Positions 1-5,535 are shown, counted from the stretch's first letter. The stretch: DNA of 5,594 nt from Enterosoma sp964427595 (GCA_964427595.1 CAYRUQ010000036.1:1-5594); one strand, 5' to 3'. Made by a program: numbers and translations. The notes: generated by a model from the letters alone, not told the origin.

Positions 1-62
1 TCAGCTGGGAGAGCATCTGTTTGACGTACAGAAGGTCATAGGTTCGAGTCCTATAGCGCCCA
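1..62 (+). tRNA. tRNA-Val (anticodon GAC), 5' end cut off by the window
   Basis: This is the 3' part of a valine tRNA that reads GUC/GUU codons. The anticodon stem TCTGT/ACAGA encloses the 7-base loop TTGACGT, which places GAC at the anticodon. The T arm is ATAGG-TTCGAGT-CCTAT, and the acceptor 3' strand AGCGCCC is followed by discriminator A at 62. About 11 bases are missing on the left: the 5' acceptor strand (predicted GGGCGCT), the two linker bases and the first half of the D stem. The bases after the discriminator are CGT, so CCA is not encoded and must be added by the tRNA nucleotidyltransferase. An intrinsic terminator follows within 15 bases, so this is the last gene of its transcript. 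It probably ends a tRNA cluster lying to the left. Confidence 0.93.
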
Positions 63-75
63 CGTAAACAATTGT

Positions 76-103
76 CCCGGGGATAAAACCCCGGGCTTTT
101 TTT
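76..103 (+). terminator. Intrinsic terminator after tRNA-Val
   Basis: A perfect 7-bp G/C stem, CCCGGGG (76-82) with CCCCGGG (89-95), has a 6-base loop ATAAAA. One C follows the stem, then seven T (97-103). It ends the tRNA-Val transcript and separates it from the independently promoted tRNA-Ser. Confidence 0.93.
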
Positions 104-122
104 CATTCTAGGAATCAAAATG

Positions 123-151
123 TTGATAAAAAAAGATTTGAACAATATAAT
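123..151 (+). promoter_or_regulatory. Promoter of tRNA-Ser (TTGATA - 17 - TATAAT)
   Basis: The -35 box TTGATA (123-128) and a perfect -10 box TATAAT (146-151) are separated by exactly 17 bases. This is a near-ideal housekeeping sigma-factor promoter. Transcription should start near 158, about 17 bases before the mature 5' end of tRNA-Ser at 175, leaving a short 5' leader for RNase P. The strong boxes fit a stable-RNA gene. Confidence 0.85.
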
Positions 152-174
152 TGTTTTTGCTTTTTTAAGCATTT

Positions 175-265
175 GGAGCAGTACCCAAGCGGTTGAAGGG
201 ACCGGTCTTGAAAACCGGAAGTGGGGACCTCCCCAGCCAGAGTTCAAATCTCTGCTGCTCCGCCA
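175..265 (+). tRNA. tRNA-Ser (anticodon TGA)
   Basis: This is a complete class II tRNA of 91 nt that includes an encoded CCA (263-265). The acceptor strands are GGAGCAG (175-181) and CTGCTCC (255-261), with discriminator G at 262 as usual for tRNA-Ser. The anticodon stem CCGGT/ACCGG encloses loop CTTGAAA, giving anticodon TGA at 209-211, which reads UCA and other UCN codons. A long variable arm (about TGGGG-ACCT-CCCCA, 222-235) marks it as a serine tRNA. The T arm is CAGAG-TTCAAAT-CTCTG. It has its own promoter and terminator and is therefore monocistronic. The 68-codon ORF that starts at 120 and runs through this gene is spurious. Confidence 0.97.
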
Positions 266-277
266 TCTAAAATCAAT

Positions 278-317
278 AGGGCTATTGCAAAACCTGTGGC
301 AAGCGATAGCCCTTTTA
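278..317 (+). terminator. Intrinsic terminator after tRNA-Ser
   Basis: The stem AGGGCTATTGC (278-288) pairs with GCGATAGCCCT (303-313), including one T-G wobble, around a 14-base loop. It is followed by TTTT and then ATTGTGTT. The stem is strong but the T tract is short and interrupted. It lies 12 bases after the tRNA CCA end and faces the minus-strand terminator at 348-383. Confidence 0.8.
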
Positions 318-347
318 TTGTGTTGATAAACAAGAGATTTTCATAAC

Positions 348-383
348 AAAAAAGAGCCGCTACAAGGTTGTAACAGCTCTTTT
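348..383 (-). terminator. Intrinsic terminator of the lipoprotein gene
   Basis: The arms 350-365 and 368-383 form a long hairpin just after the lipoprotein stop codon (395-397). Read on the minus strand, all arm positions pair through Watson-Crick or G-U pairs, and a run of six U follows (complement of 348-353). Read on the plus strand, the same two wobble positions become C-A mismatches. The hairpin is therefore built to work on the minus strand. It probably also backs up the weaker tRNA-Ser terminator from the other side. Confidence 0.88.
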
Positions 384-394
384 AAGATTAAAGA

Positions 395-2818
395 TTAAGC
401 ATCAAGATAGAAGAAGTAGATTCCGTATTCACCATAAGTCGTGTAGTTAGGAACGATGACGATATCATTTTCTTCGTTGACATAAGCGACATCGTAGGTG
501 GCGTAATTGATGTAATAGTCTTCAGTCTTAACATATGTTTCGCTATAGTAATTTTCTAAGTATTCGACATAAGCATCAACAAACTCTTGAATCTCAGGTG
601 TGTAATCAGTGTAACCATAGGCGTAGACAAAGCTGTTATAACCTTGATATCCACCTTGCATTAAATAACCGGTGAGATGATTATCATCAGTCACTCCTGA
701 ATAATAGATGAAAGGAATCTGATCAGCAAAATCACCAAAGAGTGTTTGTAAAGGATTGTAGACACTACCTGCACACTCCCAAGTGGTCGGAACCACCCAG
801 TCACTTCTATTTTCAATCGCTGTTTTGATGGAGCTAGGAATCTCACCATCATCACCAAAGGAAAATTCATAGACTCTAGTTCCGTAATAATAACCATATA
901 AGTTGTAATAATAAGAATAAGAAGCTAAATGATTATCATCATCTAAAGAAAGAGTGAAGGTGTAGTCATCCATATACAGAGCTCTAACATCATCAATGAT
1001 ACCTTCAGCTAAATTGGTGACATAAGGACGAGGAGTATAGGTGTTTTCATCACTGCTTTCTAAGACTAAAGGATTGATGGTGATCTCATTTGCATCCTCT
1101 AAAGAACCAGTGTATTTATCTGAAGAAGTTGTAGCTGTGTAAGTTCCATTAGCATAAGTGAGTTCAAAATCTTCTAAAGTACCATCGCCATTATCGACAG
1201 TCCCTTTATAGACGGTGTAGCCTGAATAATAAGAGATAGTTAAAGAGATATCTTCGCTGACATAAACTTGAGTGTAATCATAATTGGTGGGTGAAGATTC
1301 TTTATCTTCAAGGTCATAGTACTTATAGCTATAAGTGGTTTGTGAATTGAAATGTTCAAAAGCCTCAGTCAAAGCCTCTTTATCACCTTCATTAGCTTCT
1401 TGAGTGAAGACAGCTGGGTCTTCAAAATCATCTTTTTCATCGAAGGTTAAGTTGATGCTGTAGTAATAGGTGATTCCATAAAGTGTATCTTGACCATATC
1501 TTGCCGAGACAGAAGTGACCTGTCCATTTTCGACTTCAAAGGTTAAATAAGAGACAGAAGAGACTGATAAACCACCGGTGAGATAGAGAAGATAATTATC
1601 AGCATCAGTTCCATGATAAGTGTAAGAACCATCAGCGTTTTGGTAAGAAAGAGAGAGAATATCGTCAAGTTGAGAGAGACCTCTATCACCGACTAAGGAA
1701 TCGAAATCTTCACCTGCATCAGTGTAGACAAGCTCATTATTGTAATTGATGTTGATTGAATATCCGTTTCCCTCTGCGACTCCATCAACAAGATAGTCAC
1801 CGCTGTTTCTATAGAAATTTTCATAAGACTTCTTACCACTTTGAGTCATCACGGAGAAGAGATGATCTTCATCGAAGTTGATCTCGAAAGTTCCGACTTC
1901 TACTCTCTCTTCAACACCTGTATAAGGGTCGATGGCAACTAAGTCGACCGAAGAGATGGTTTTACCTTCTGTTCTTTTTAAGACATCGGCGTTATCAGAA
2001 CTTAAAGTTTCATTATCGAAAGGATTTGAAACTATGAACTCTTCTAACAAAGTGACTTCAGAAGAACCTACATCACTGATAGTCGCATGAAGAAGTTCAT
2101 CATCAATCTGACCAACATAAGCGGTAAGAAGATTGAACTGAATATCTAAAGCACCATCAGAAAGACTAGTTAAAGTAGCACCAGAGACATAACCGAGTAA
2201 GGAAGCGTCATATCCTAAAACATAGCCTAGGATTCCTAAGAGAGTGACTTTAAGAGTATCTGAAGAATCGTTCTCTAAAGTGAAGGTGCCATCATAATTA
2301 TCAGTAAGTAAATCGGCTGTGTAGGAATCACTGATAAGAGAAAGGCTATTGTAGTTGCTGTTGATATCAGTGACATACTGATTAGAAGAAGTGACTTGTG
2401 TTCCTAATAAGACTTCATCACCATTGATTTCAAAGTTATAACAGACTTTTGAATCATCGCTAGTAGAATCGATATTATCTAATAAAATCACACCTTGGTA
2501 AGGATAAGAATAAGTGGTGTAGTAATAGTTTTCAGTGAAGATAGTCTGGTAAGTGTATCCATATTCTGAAGTGCTACTGAGTGTGTAATTGCCTTCGCTT
2601 GCCTCTAAGAGAGTGTCGATGATCTCACTTGAATCATAAACAGGGGTTGAAGAAGTTGATGCCTCTGCGCTTGAAGAAGAGATAGAACTCGAAGTATCAG
2701 AACTCTCTGAAATCGAGGAGGTAGTAAGAGAAGAATCAATTGAAGAAGAAGTAGAGTAATCACAAGAAGCAACTAACAGAAGAAGAGGAAGAATCAATAA
2801 GCTAAGTTTCTTTTTCAT
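395..2818 (-). CDS. Large secreted lipoprotein, Ser/Tyr/Asp-rich, unknown function
   Basis: This is an 807-aa predicted surface lipoprotein of no family I can name. Residues 1-18 form a type II signal peptide (MKKK, a Leu-rich core, then the lipobox V16-A17-S18-C19), so Cys19 should be lipidated after Lgt/LspA processing and anchor the protein to the outer face of the membrane. Residues 21-60 are a flexible linker with 21 Ser in 40 positions. The rest alternates short hydrophobic or aromatic strands with D/N/G turns. About 90 residues are Tyr, acidic residues greatly outnumber Lys and Arg, and only two other Cys (126, 682) and two Trp (674, 680) occur. Three related modules can be traced at about 65-265, 285-470 and 481-665, followed by a C-terminal part at about 675-807. 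The ATG is preceded by GGAGG (2823-2827), 4 bases away. The gene is monocistronic. A ligand-binding or adhesin role is possible, but nothing in the sequence decides it. Confidence 0.9.
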   Translation of the reverse strand: MKKKLSLLILPLLLLVASCDYSTSSSIDSSLTTSSISESSDTSSSISSSSAEASTSSTPVYDSSEIIDTLLEASEGNYTLSSTSEYGYTYQTIFTENYYYTTYSYPYQGVILLDNIDSTSDDSKVCYNFEINGDEVLLGTQVTSSNQYVTDINSNYNSLSLISDSYTADLLTDNYDGTFTLENDSSDTLKVTLLGILGYVLGYDASLLGYVSGATLTSLSDGALDIQFNLLTAYVGQIDDELLHATISDVGSSEVTLLEEFIVSNPFDNETLSSDNADVLKRTEGKTISSVDLVAIDPYTGVEERVEVGTFEINFDEDHLFSVMTQSGKKSYENFYRNSGDYLVDGVAEGNGYSININYNNELVYTDAGEDFDSLVGDRGLSQLDDILSLSYQNADGSYTYHGTDADNYLLYLTGGLSVSSVSYLTFEVENGQVTSVSARYGQDTLYGITYYYSINLTFDEKDDFEDPAVFTQEANEGDKEALTEAFEHFNSQTTYSYKYYDLEDKESSPTNYDYTQVYVSEDISLTISYYSGYTVYKGTVDNGDGTLEDFELTYANGTYTATTSSDKYTGSLEDANEITINPLVLESSDENTYTPRPYVTNLAEGIIDDVRALYMDDYTFTLSLDDDNHLASYSYYYNLYGYYYGTRVYEFSFGDDGEIPSSIKTAIENRSDWVVPTTWECAGSVYNPLQTLFGDFADQIPFIYYSGVTDDNHLTGYLMQGGYQGYNSFVYAYGYTDYTPEIQEFVDAYVEYLENYYSETYVKTEDYYINYATYDVAYVNEENDIVIVPNYTTYGEYGIYFFYLDA

Positions 2819-2822
2819 AAAA

Positions 2823-2827
2823 CCTCC
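2823..2827 (-). promoter_or_regulatory. Ribosome binding site of the lipoprotein gene
   Basis: On the minus strand GGAGG lies 4 bases before the ATG (2816-2818). The spacing is slightly short but the match is strong. It fixes the start at the residue that gives a normal MKKK signal-peptide N terminus. Confidence 0.8.
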
Positions 2828-2845
2828 GAAAACAAATATTTAACC

Positions 2846-2875
2846 ATTTTATTCAAATCTATATAAAAACAGCAA
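2846..2875 (-). promoter_or_regulatory. Candidate promoter of the lipoprotein gene (TTGCTG - 18 - TAAAAT)
   Basis: On the minus strand a -35-like TTGCTG (2870-2875) and a -10-like TAAAAT (2846-2851) are separated by 18 bases. This places the start of transcription near 2840, about 20 bases before the ATG. Each box matches consensus at four or five of six positions. The surrounding DNA is so AT-rich that other pairings (for example TATATA at 2860-2865) cannot be excluded. The rest of the 146-base gap between hslO and the lipoprotein gene shows no gene and no strong hairpin. Confidence 0.42.
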
Positions 2876-2964
2876 AAAAGTCTTAAAAACCGACTAAATT
2901 AAGCAAGTTAAACGCATACAAAATAACAAAGATACTACTCTTGATTAATGACTATTTATAGAGA

Positions 2965-3843
2965 CTAATCTTCTTTTTTTAGTAATTTCTCTAGTTTAGA
3001 GACTGGATATTTATAAACTTTACCGCAGAAATCACAGGTGATTTCTGCATCCTTACCTTCTTTAATCATCTCTTCTAAATCTTTAGTAGAAAGAGTTTTT
3101 AATGCGTTTAATGCATTTTCGTGAGAACAATCACAACGGAAGAAGACATCCTTCTTCTCGTTATAAACGACATCAAAACCATCTAAGACTTTCTCAAGAA
3201 GATGAACAGGATCAGGATTCTCTTTCAAGATATCAGTGACAGAAGTGATGCTTGCTAGATTCTTCTCTAAACGAGCGATGTTCTCTTCGGATGTGAAAGG
3301 CATAAGTTGAACGATGAAGCCACCAGCTGCTTTGATACTGGCACTTTCCTTATCAAAAAGAACACCTAATCCGATCGCACTAGGAGTCTGTTCAGATTGG
3401 AAGAAATAATAAGTGAGATCTTCAGCGATCTCTGAAGTGACTAAATCGATCGTTGAAGAATAAGGAGTCTTTAATTTGTAGTCTTTGATGACAGTTAAAG
3501 TTCCAAGCCCAATAGCTCCAGAGACATTGAGGTGTCCATTTTCTTTAGGAGGAAGGTCGACATCAGGAACAGCCGCATAGCCTTTGACAATACCATTTTT
3601 ATCAGCGCTGACTACGATCTGTTTTAAAGGACCATCTCCTTCGATGATGATAGTGAGAAGGTCATCATCATTTTTAAGCATATCTCCCATCATCAAACCA
3701 GCTGTCAGCACTCTTCCTAATGCAGCGGTTGGGATAGGATAGTAATTGTGAGTTTTTCTAGCTTCTTCCACTAAATTAGTGGTGTTGACGGCAAAGGCTC
3801 TGATTTCATTATTGGCAAGAGCGGTTATCAAGTGATCTTTCAT
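2965..3843 (-). CDS. hslO: Hsp33 family redox-regulated molecular chaperone
   Basis: This 292-aa protein has the full Hsp33 length. In the cytoplasm the reduced, zinc-bound form is inactive. Oxidative unfolding (H2O2 or HOCl plus heat) releases zinc, forms disulfides and turns it into an ATP-independent holdase. Recognisable family blocks include the ALGR and MMGDMLK stretch (41-57), EGDGPL (68-73), the EIAEDLTYYFFQSEQTPSAIGLGVL region (about 138-162) and AAGGF-VQLMP (172-182). The C-terminal switch has all four zinc cysteines: C237 and C239 in a CDC motif, and C270 and C273 in CDFC. It is the second gene of an operon. Its ATG lies 2 bases after the TAA of the TetR-family gene, and its GAGG site (3854-3857) lies inside that gene, so translational coupling is likely. 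I see no strong terminator after the TAG. Identification is firm; the link to a TetR regulator is contextual. Confidence 0.97.
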   Translation of the reverse strand: MKDHLITALANNEIRAFAVNTTNLVEEARKTHNYYPIPTAALGRVLTAGLMMGDMLKNDDDLLTIIIEGDGPLKQIVVSADKNGIVKGYAAVPDVDLPPKENGHLNVSGAIGLGTLTVIKDYKLKTPYSSTIDLVTSEIAEDLTYYFFQSEQTPSAIGLGVLFDKESASIKAAGGFIVQLMPFTSEENIARLEKNLASITSVTDILKENPDPVHLLEKVLDGFDVVYNEKKDVFFRCDCSHENALNALKTLSTKDLEEMIKEGKDAEITCDFCGKVYKYPVSKLEKLLKKED

Positions 3844-3845
3844 GT

Positions 3846-4403
3846 TTATTCAACCTCAGCTTTGAAGACTTGTTCTAAACAACGATAACAAGAGGTAGCA
3901 ACTAAATCGATAGAAATCGCTGGTGCATTAGCCCAGTTTTTGACGAGATTGATGATGCCTCCACTCCAAACAAGTCTTTTCATTTTATCAGCTGGGGTGA
4001 GGTTATCACGATTCAAGATATTGTTGTTGAGGATATCAAGATACTTCTCATGGAAGCCGGCTTCAAAGAGATGTTTAATGAAGTCTTTTTTCTCATTTAA
4101 GTAGGTGAACAAGTTCTTATACCATTGTAAATCAGGGATGATATCAAAAGGACTGCCGACTGTTTCAATCAGCTGTTTGTTCATCTTCAAAACTAGTCGT
4201 TGTAAAATCTGGTCTTTGTTAGTGAAGTGAGCATAGTAAGCCATACGGCTGACATTTGCATCCGCACAAAGACGAGAGATCGTTATTTGATTATAAGGAA
4301 GTTGAAAAAGCAGCTTCTGCATACTGGCTTCCAGCCTTTGCTGCATCTCTTCCTTTTTATCCTTGCTATACTTGAGCAAGCCAATCGTGTTTTTGTTTGC
4401 CAA
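3846..4403 (-). CDS. TetR/AcrR-family transcriptional regulator
   Basis: This is a 185-aa predicted one-component repressor. The N-terminal DNA-binding domain spans about residues 22-68. Its helix-turn-helix lies in TISRLCADANVSRMAYYAHF (41-60), followed by TNKDQIL (61-67), the usual YYxHFxxKxxIL signature of TetR proteins. Residues about 90-185 are a helical ligand-binding and dimerisation domain with no close signature visible; the short length resembles DhaS-like members. The ligand is unknown. It leads a two-gene operon with hslO and diverges from a DegV-family gene. A perfect palindrome in between could be its operator, so autorepression is likely. The start is uncertain. The longest reading begins with TTG at 4401-4403, which has no convincing ribosome binding site and a stop codon just upstream. 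Met20 (ATG at 4344-4346) has AAGGA 4 bases before it but would leave a very short lead into helix 1. Confidence 0.9.
   Translation of the reverse strand: MANKNTIGLLKYSKDKKEEMQQRLEASMQKLLFQLPYNQITISRLCADANVSRMAYYAHFTNKDQILQRLVLKMNKQLIETVGSPFDIIPDLQWYKNLFTYLNEKKDFIKHLFEAGFHEKYLDILNNNILNRDNLTPADKMKRLVWSGGIINLVKNWANAPAISIDLVATSCYRCLEQVFKAEVE
3854..3857 (-). promoter_or_regulatory. Ribosome binding site of hslO inside the upstream gene
   Basis: On the minus strand GAGG sits in the last codons of the TetR-family gene (within the Ala-Glu-Val codons), 10 bases before the hslO ATG. The upstream stop codon lies between them. Ribosomes finishing the regulator could reinitiate at hslO, tying the two expression levels together. 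Confidence 0.65.
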
Positions 4404-4425
4404 TTTCGTTCTAATTTAAAAAATA

Positions 4426-4454
4426 TCTTTTCCTTTATGATTATATGCTAGAAT
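4426..4454 (+). promoter_or_regulatory. Promoter of the DegV-family gene (extended -10, TGC-TAGAAT)
   Basis: The -10 box TAGAAT (4449-4454) is preceded by TG at 4446-4447, making an extended -10 (TGnTAGAAT) that can work with a poor -35. The -35 position at 17-base spacing is TCTTTT (4426-4431), a weak match. Transcription would start near 4461, directly at the palindrome. The two divergent -10 elements lie within 15 bases of each other, so the polymerases of the two directions would compete. Confidence 0.62.
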
Positions 4455-4469
4455 ATGCGTGTCTTACAA
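4440..4469 (-). promoter_or_regulatory. Promoter of the tetR-like/hslO operon (TTGTAA - 18 - TATAAT)
   Basis: On the minus strand a perfect -10 TATAAT (4440-4445) lies 18 bases from the -35-like TTGTAA (4464-4469). Transcription would start near 4433, about 30 bases before the TTG start. The -35 lies inside the palindrome at 4462-4477, so a bound regulator would block polymerase directly. Confidence 0.72.
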
Positions 4470-4477
4470 ATGTAAGA
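4462..4477. promoter_or_regulatory. Candidate shared operator: 16-bp perfect palindrome
   Basis: The arms TCTTACA (4462-4468) and TGTAAGA (4471-4477) are exact inverted repeats around a 2-base centre AA. The site covers the -35 of the minus-strand tetR-like/hslO promoter and the start of transcription of the plus-strand DegV-family gene. Binding there would repress both. The adjacent TetR-family protein is the natural candidate binder. The core TACA-nn-TGTA also equals the known core of CopY and BlaI/MecI operators, so another repressor encoded elsewhere is an alternative. Confidence 0.65.
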
Positions 4478-4487
4478 AAGCTTGAAA

Positions 4488-4493
4488 GAGAGG
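4488..4493 (+). promoter_or_regulatory. Ribosome binding site that sets the DegV-family start
   Basis: GAGAGG lies 5 bases before the ATG at 4499-4501. The in-frame ATG farther upstream at 4445 lies within the promoter -10 region, ahead of the expected transcript start, so it cannot be the start of translation. Confidence 0.85.
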
Positions 4494-4498
4494 TTATT

Positions 4499-5392
4499 AT
4501 GAGCGATTACCGTATTTTTGTAGATGTGTCTTGCGATGTCGATATTGATTATTTCAAGGCTCATAATGTCGGTTTAGTGAGCATGGAATATGTCGTCGAC
4601 GGAAAGACAATCACTTATGATGGCACCAATTGTGATTTCAATGAATTCTATAAGATGCTTAAACATCAGCTTCCTAAGACGACACAAATCTCTCCTTCTA
4701 AATATGAAGAGCTTTTCTCTCCCATCTTAGAAAATGGTGAGTCTGTCTTATATCTTTGCTTATCAACCGGTTTATCTTCCACATATCAATCGGCTTTGAT
4801 TGCTAAGGAAGATCTCAAAGAGAAATATCCTAATGTTAAGTTTGAACCCTATGATACTAGAAGTGCCACCTGTGGTATGACTTATCTCGTCAGAAAAGCA
4901 GTCGAGAATAAAGAAAGAGGTTTATCTCTTGAAGAGAATTTAGAGAATCTCTTAGATATCCGCTTTGATTCCAACGGCTTTGCTTTCGTTGATGATCTCA
5001 TCCACTTAAAGAATGGTGGTCGTATCAACACCGCTACTGCTGTCGTCGGAAATCTCTTAGGTATCAAACCTTTGATTTATCTCACCACTGATGGAACTCT
5101 TGAGATGTTAGAGATGAAGAAAGGTCTTCGTAAGGCTGTTCAAGGATTCACTGATCTTTATGCCAACGAAGCTGACTTTAACTCTAAAGAACCTATTTAT
5201 ATTTCTCACAGCGCTAATGAAGAATTAGCTCTCACTCTCAGAGATAAGATCAAAGAACTCAATCCCAATGCTGAGTTCATCATTCTCAACATCTCTCCTA
5301 TCATCGGCGTCCACCTCGGACAAAACTCCTTAGTCTTATTCTTCAAGAACAAGGAATCTGCTCCTAGAAGAGCTGCTCCTCATAAGAAGTGA
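4499..5392 (+). CDS. DegV family (FakB-like) fatty-acid-binding protein
   Basis: This 297-aa cytoplasmic protein has full DegV-family length. Family members bind one fatty acid; the characterised ones (FakB) present it to the kinase FakA, which makes acyl-phosphate for membrane lipids. Visible family blocks are the N-terminal DVSCD strand and loop (9-13), TTQISPSKYEELF (61-73), LSTGLSSTYQSA (88-99), DTRSATCGMTYLVRKA (119-134), LIHLKNGGRI (167-176) and LLGIKPLIYLTTDG (186-199). HSAN (237-240) and the C-terminal PIIGVHLG (267-274) with His272 follow. The Thr61/62, Ser89 and His272 region is where FakB proteins hold the carboxylate. Two features are odd: the usual HxGPGA loop reads HLGQNS, and a basic Ala/Pro tail (about 284-297) follows the normal end. 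No fakA lies in the window. The gene diverges from the tetR-like/hslO operon and is followed by its own terminator, so it is probably transcribed alone. The specific lipid is not predictable. Confidence 0.95.
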   Translation: MSDYRIFVDVSCDVDIDYFKAHNVGLVSMEYVVDGKTITYDGTNCDFNEFYKMLKHQLPKTTQISPSKYEELFSPILENGESVLYLCLSTGLSSTYQSALIAKEDLKEKYPNVKFEPYDTRSATCGMTYLVRKAVENKERGLSLEENLENLLDIRFDSNGFAFVDDLIHLKNGGRINTATAVVGNLLGIKPLIYLTTDGTLEMLEMKKGLRKAVQGFTDLYANEADFNSKEPIYISHSANEELALTLRDKIKELNPNAEFIILNISPIIGVHLGQNSLVLFFKNKESAPRRAAPHKK

Positions 5393-5436
5393 GTTTTAGA
5401 GTAAAATTTAATTAGAACTTCTATTTTAGAATTTAT

Positions 5437-5472
5437 AAAGAGCGGTACTTTCGTAATGTACTGCTCTTTTTT
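5437..5472 (+). terminator. Intrinsic terminator of the DegV-family gene
   Basis: A 12-bp stem pairs AAAGAGCGGTAC (5437-5448) with GTACTGCTCTTT (5458-5469), with one G-U wobble when read on the plus strand. The loop is 9 bases. Six T (5467-5472) overlap the end of the stem. It lies about 45 bases after the TGA stop. Its outer arms (AAAGAGC/GCTCTTT) match those of the lipoprotein-gene terminator at 348-383. Confidence 0.92.
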
Positions 5473-5478
5473 GTTTCA

Positions 5479-5507
5479 AATAGAATGTTTGCATTTTATG
5501 ATATAAT
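5479..5507 (+). promoter_or_regulatory. Extended -10 promoter of the next transcription unit
   Basis: TG at 5499-5500 followed by A and a perfect TATAAT (5502-5507) makes an extended -10 box. The -35 position at 17 bases (AATAGA, 5479-5484) is a poor match, as extended -10 promoters tolerate. Transcription would start near 5514, leading into the ribosome binding site at 5523-5528. Confidence 0.68.
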
Positions 5508-5535
5508 GTCTTAACAAACTGGAAAGGACGACTAT

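Noticed and set aside
120..326. 68-codon plus-strand ORF
   Set aside because: It runs straight through the tRNA-Ser gene and starts within the promoter region, with no plausible ribosome binding site or protein signature.
121..330. Exact 10-base direct repeat TGTTGATAAA at 121-130 and 321-330
   Set aside because: It is short and AT-rich. The first copy is explained by the tRNA-Ser -35 box, and the second has no matching -10, so chance is sufficient.
691..897. 68-codon minus-strand ORF inside the lipoprotein gene
   Set aside because: It is an out-of-frame shadow of the 807-aa gene on the same strand, with no start signal of its own.
2660..2760. Low-complexity stretch near the lipoprotein start, considered as a tandem DNA repeat
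   Set aside because: It encodes the Ser-rich linker using varied Ser codons, with no fixed repeat unit at the DNA level.
2876..2910. Possible minus-strand terminator after hslO (CTTAA/TTAAG arms followed by a T run)
   Set aside because: The stem is only five A-T pairs with a long loop, which is weak in DNA this AT-rich. It could equally be part of the lipoprotein promoter region.
4227..4451. 74-codon plus-strand ORF opposite the TetR-family gene
   Set aside because: It is antisense to a clear TetR-family coding region and ends in the divergent promoter; its composition is that of a shadow frame.
4445..4498. Upstream in-frame ATG extending the DegV-family protein by 18 residues
   Set aside because: It lies at the extended -10 promoter element ahead of the expected transcript start; the ATG at 4499 has a good GAGAGG site and gives the normal family N terminus.
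4882..5067. 61-codon minus-strand ORF inside the DegV-family gene
   Set aside because: It is antisense to a well-conserved coding region and lacks a ribosome binding site or recognisable content.
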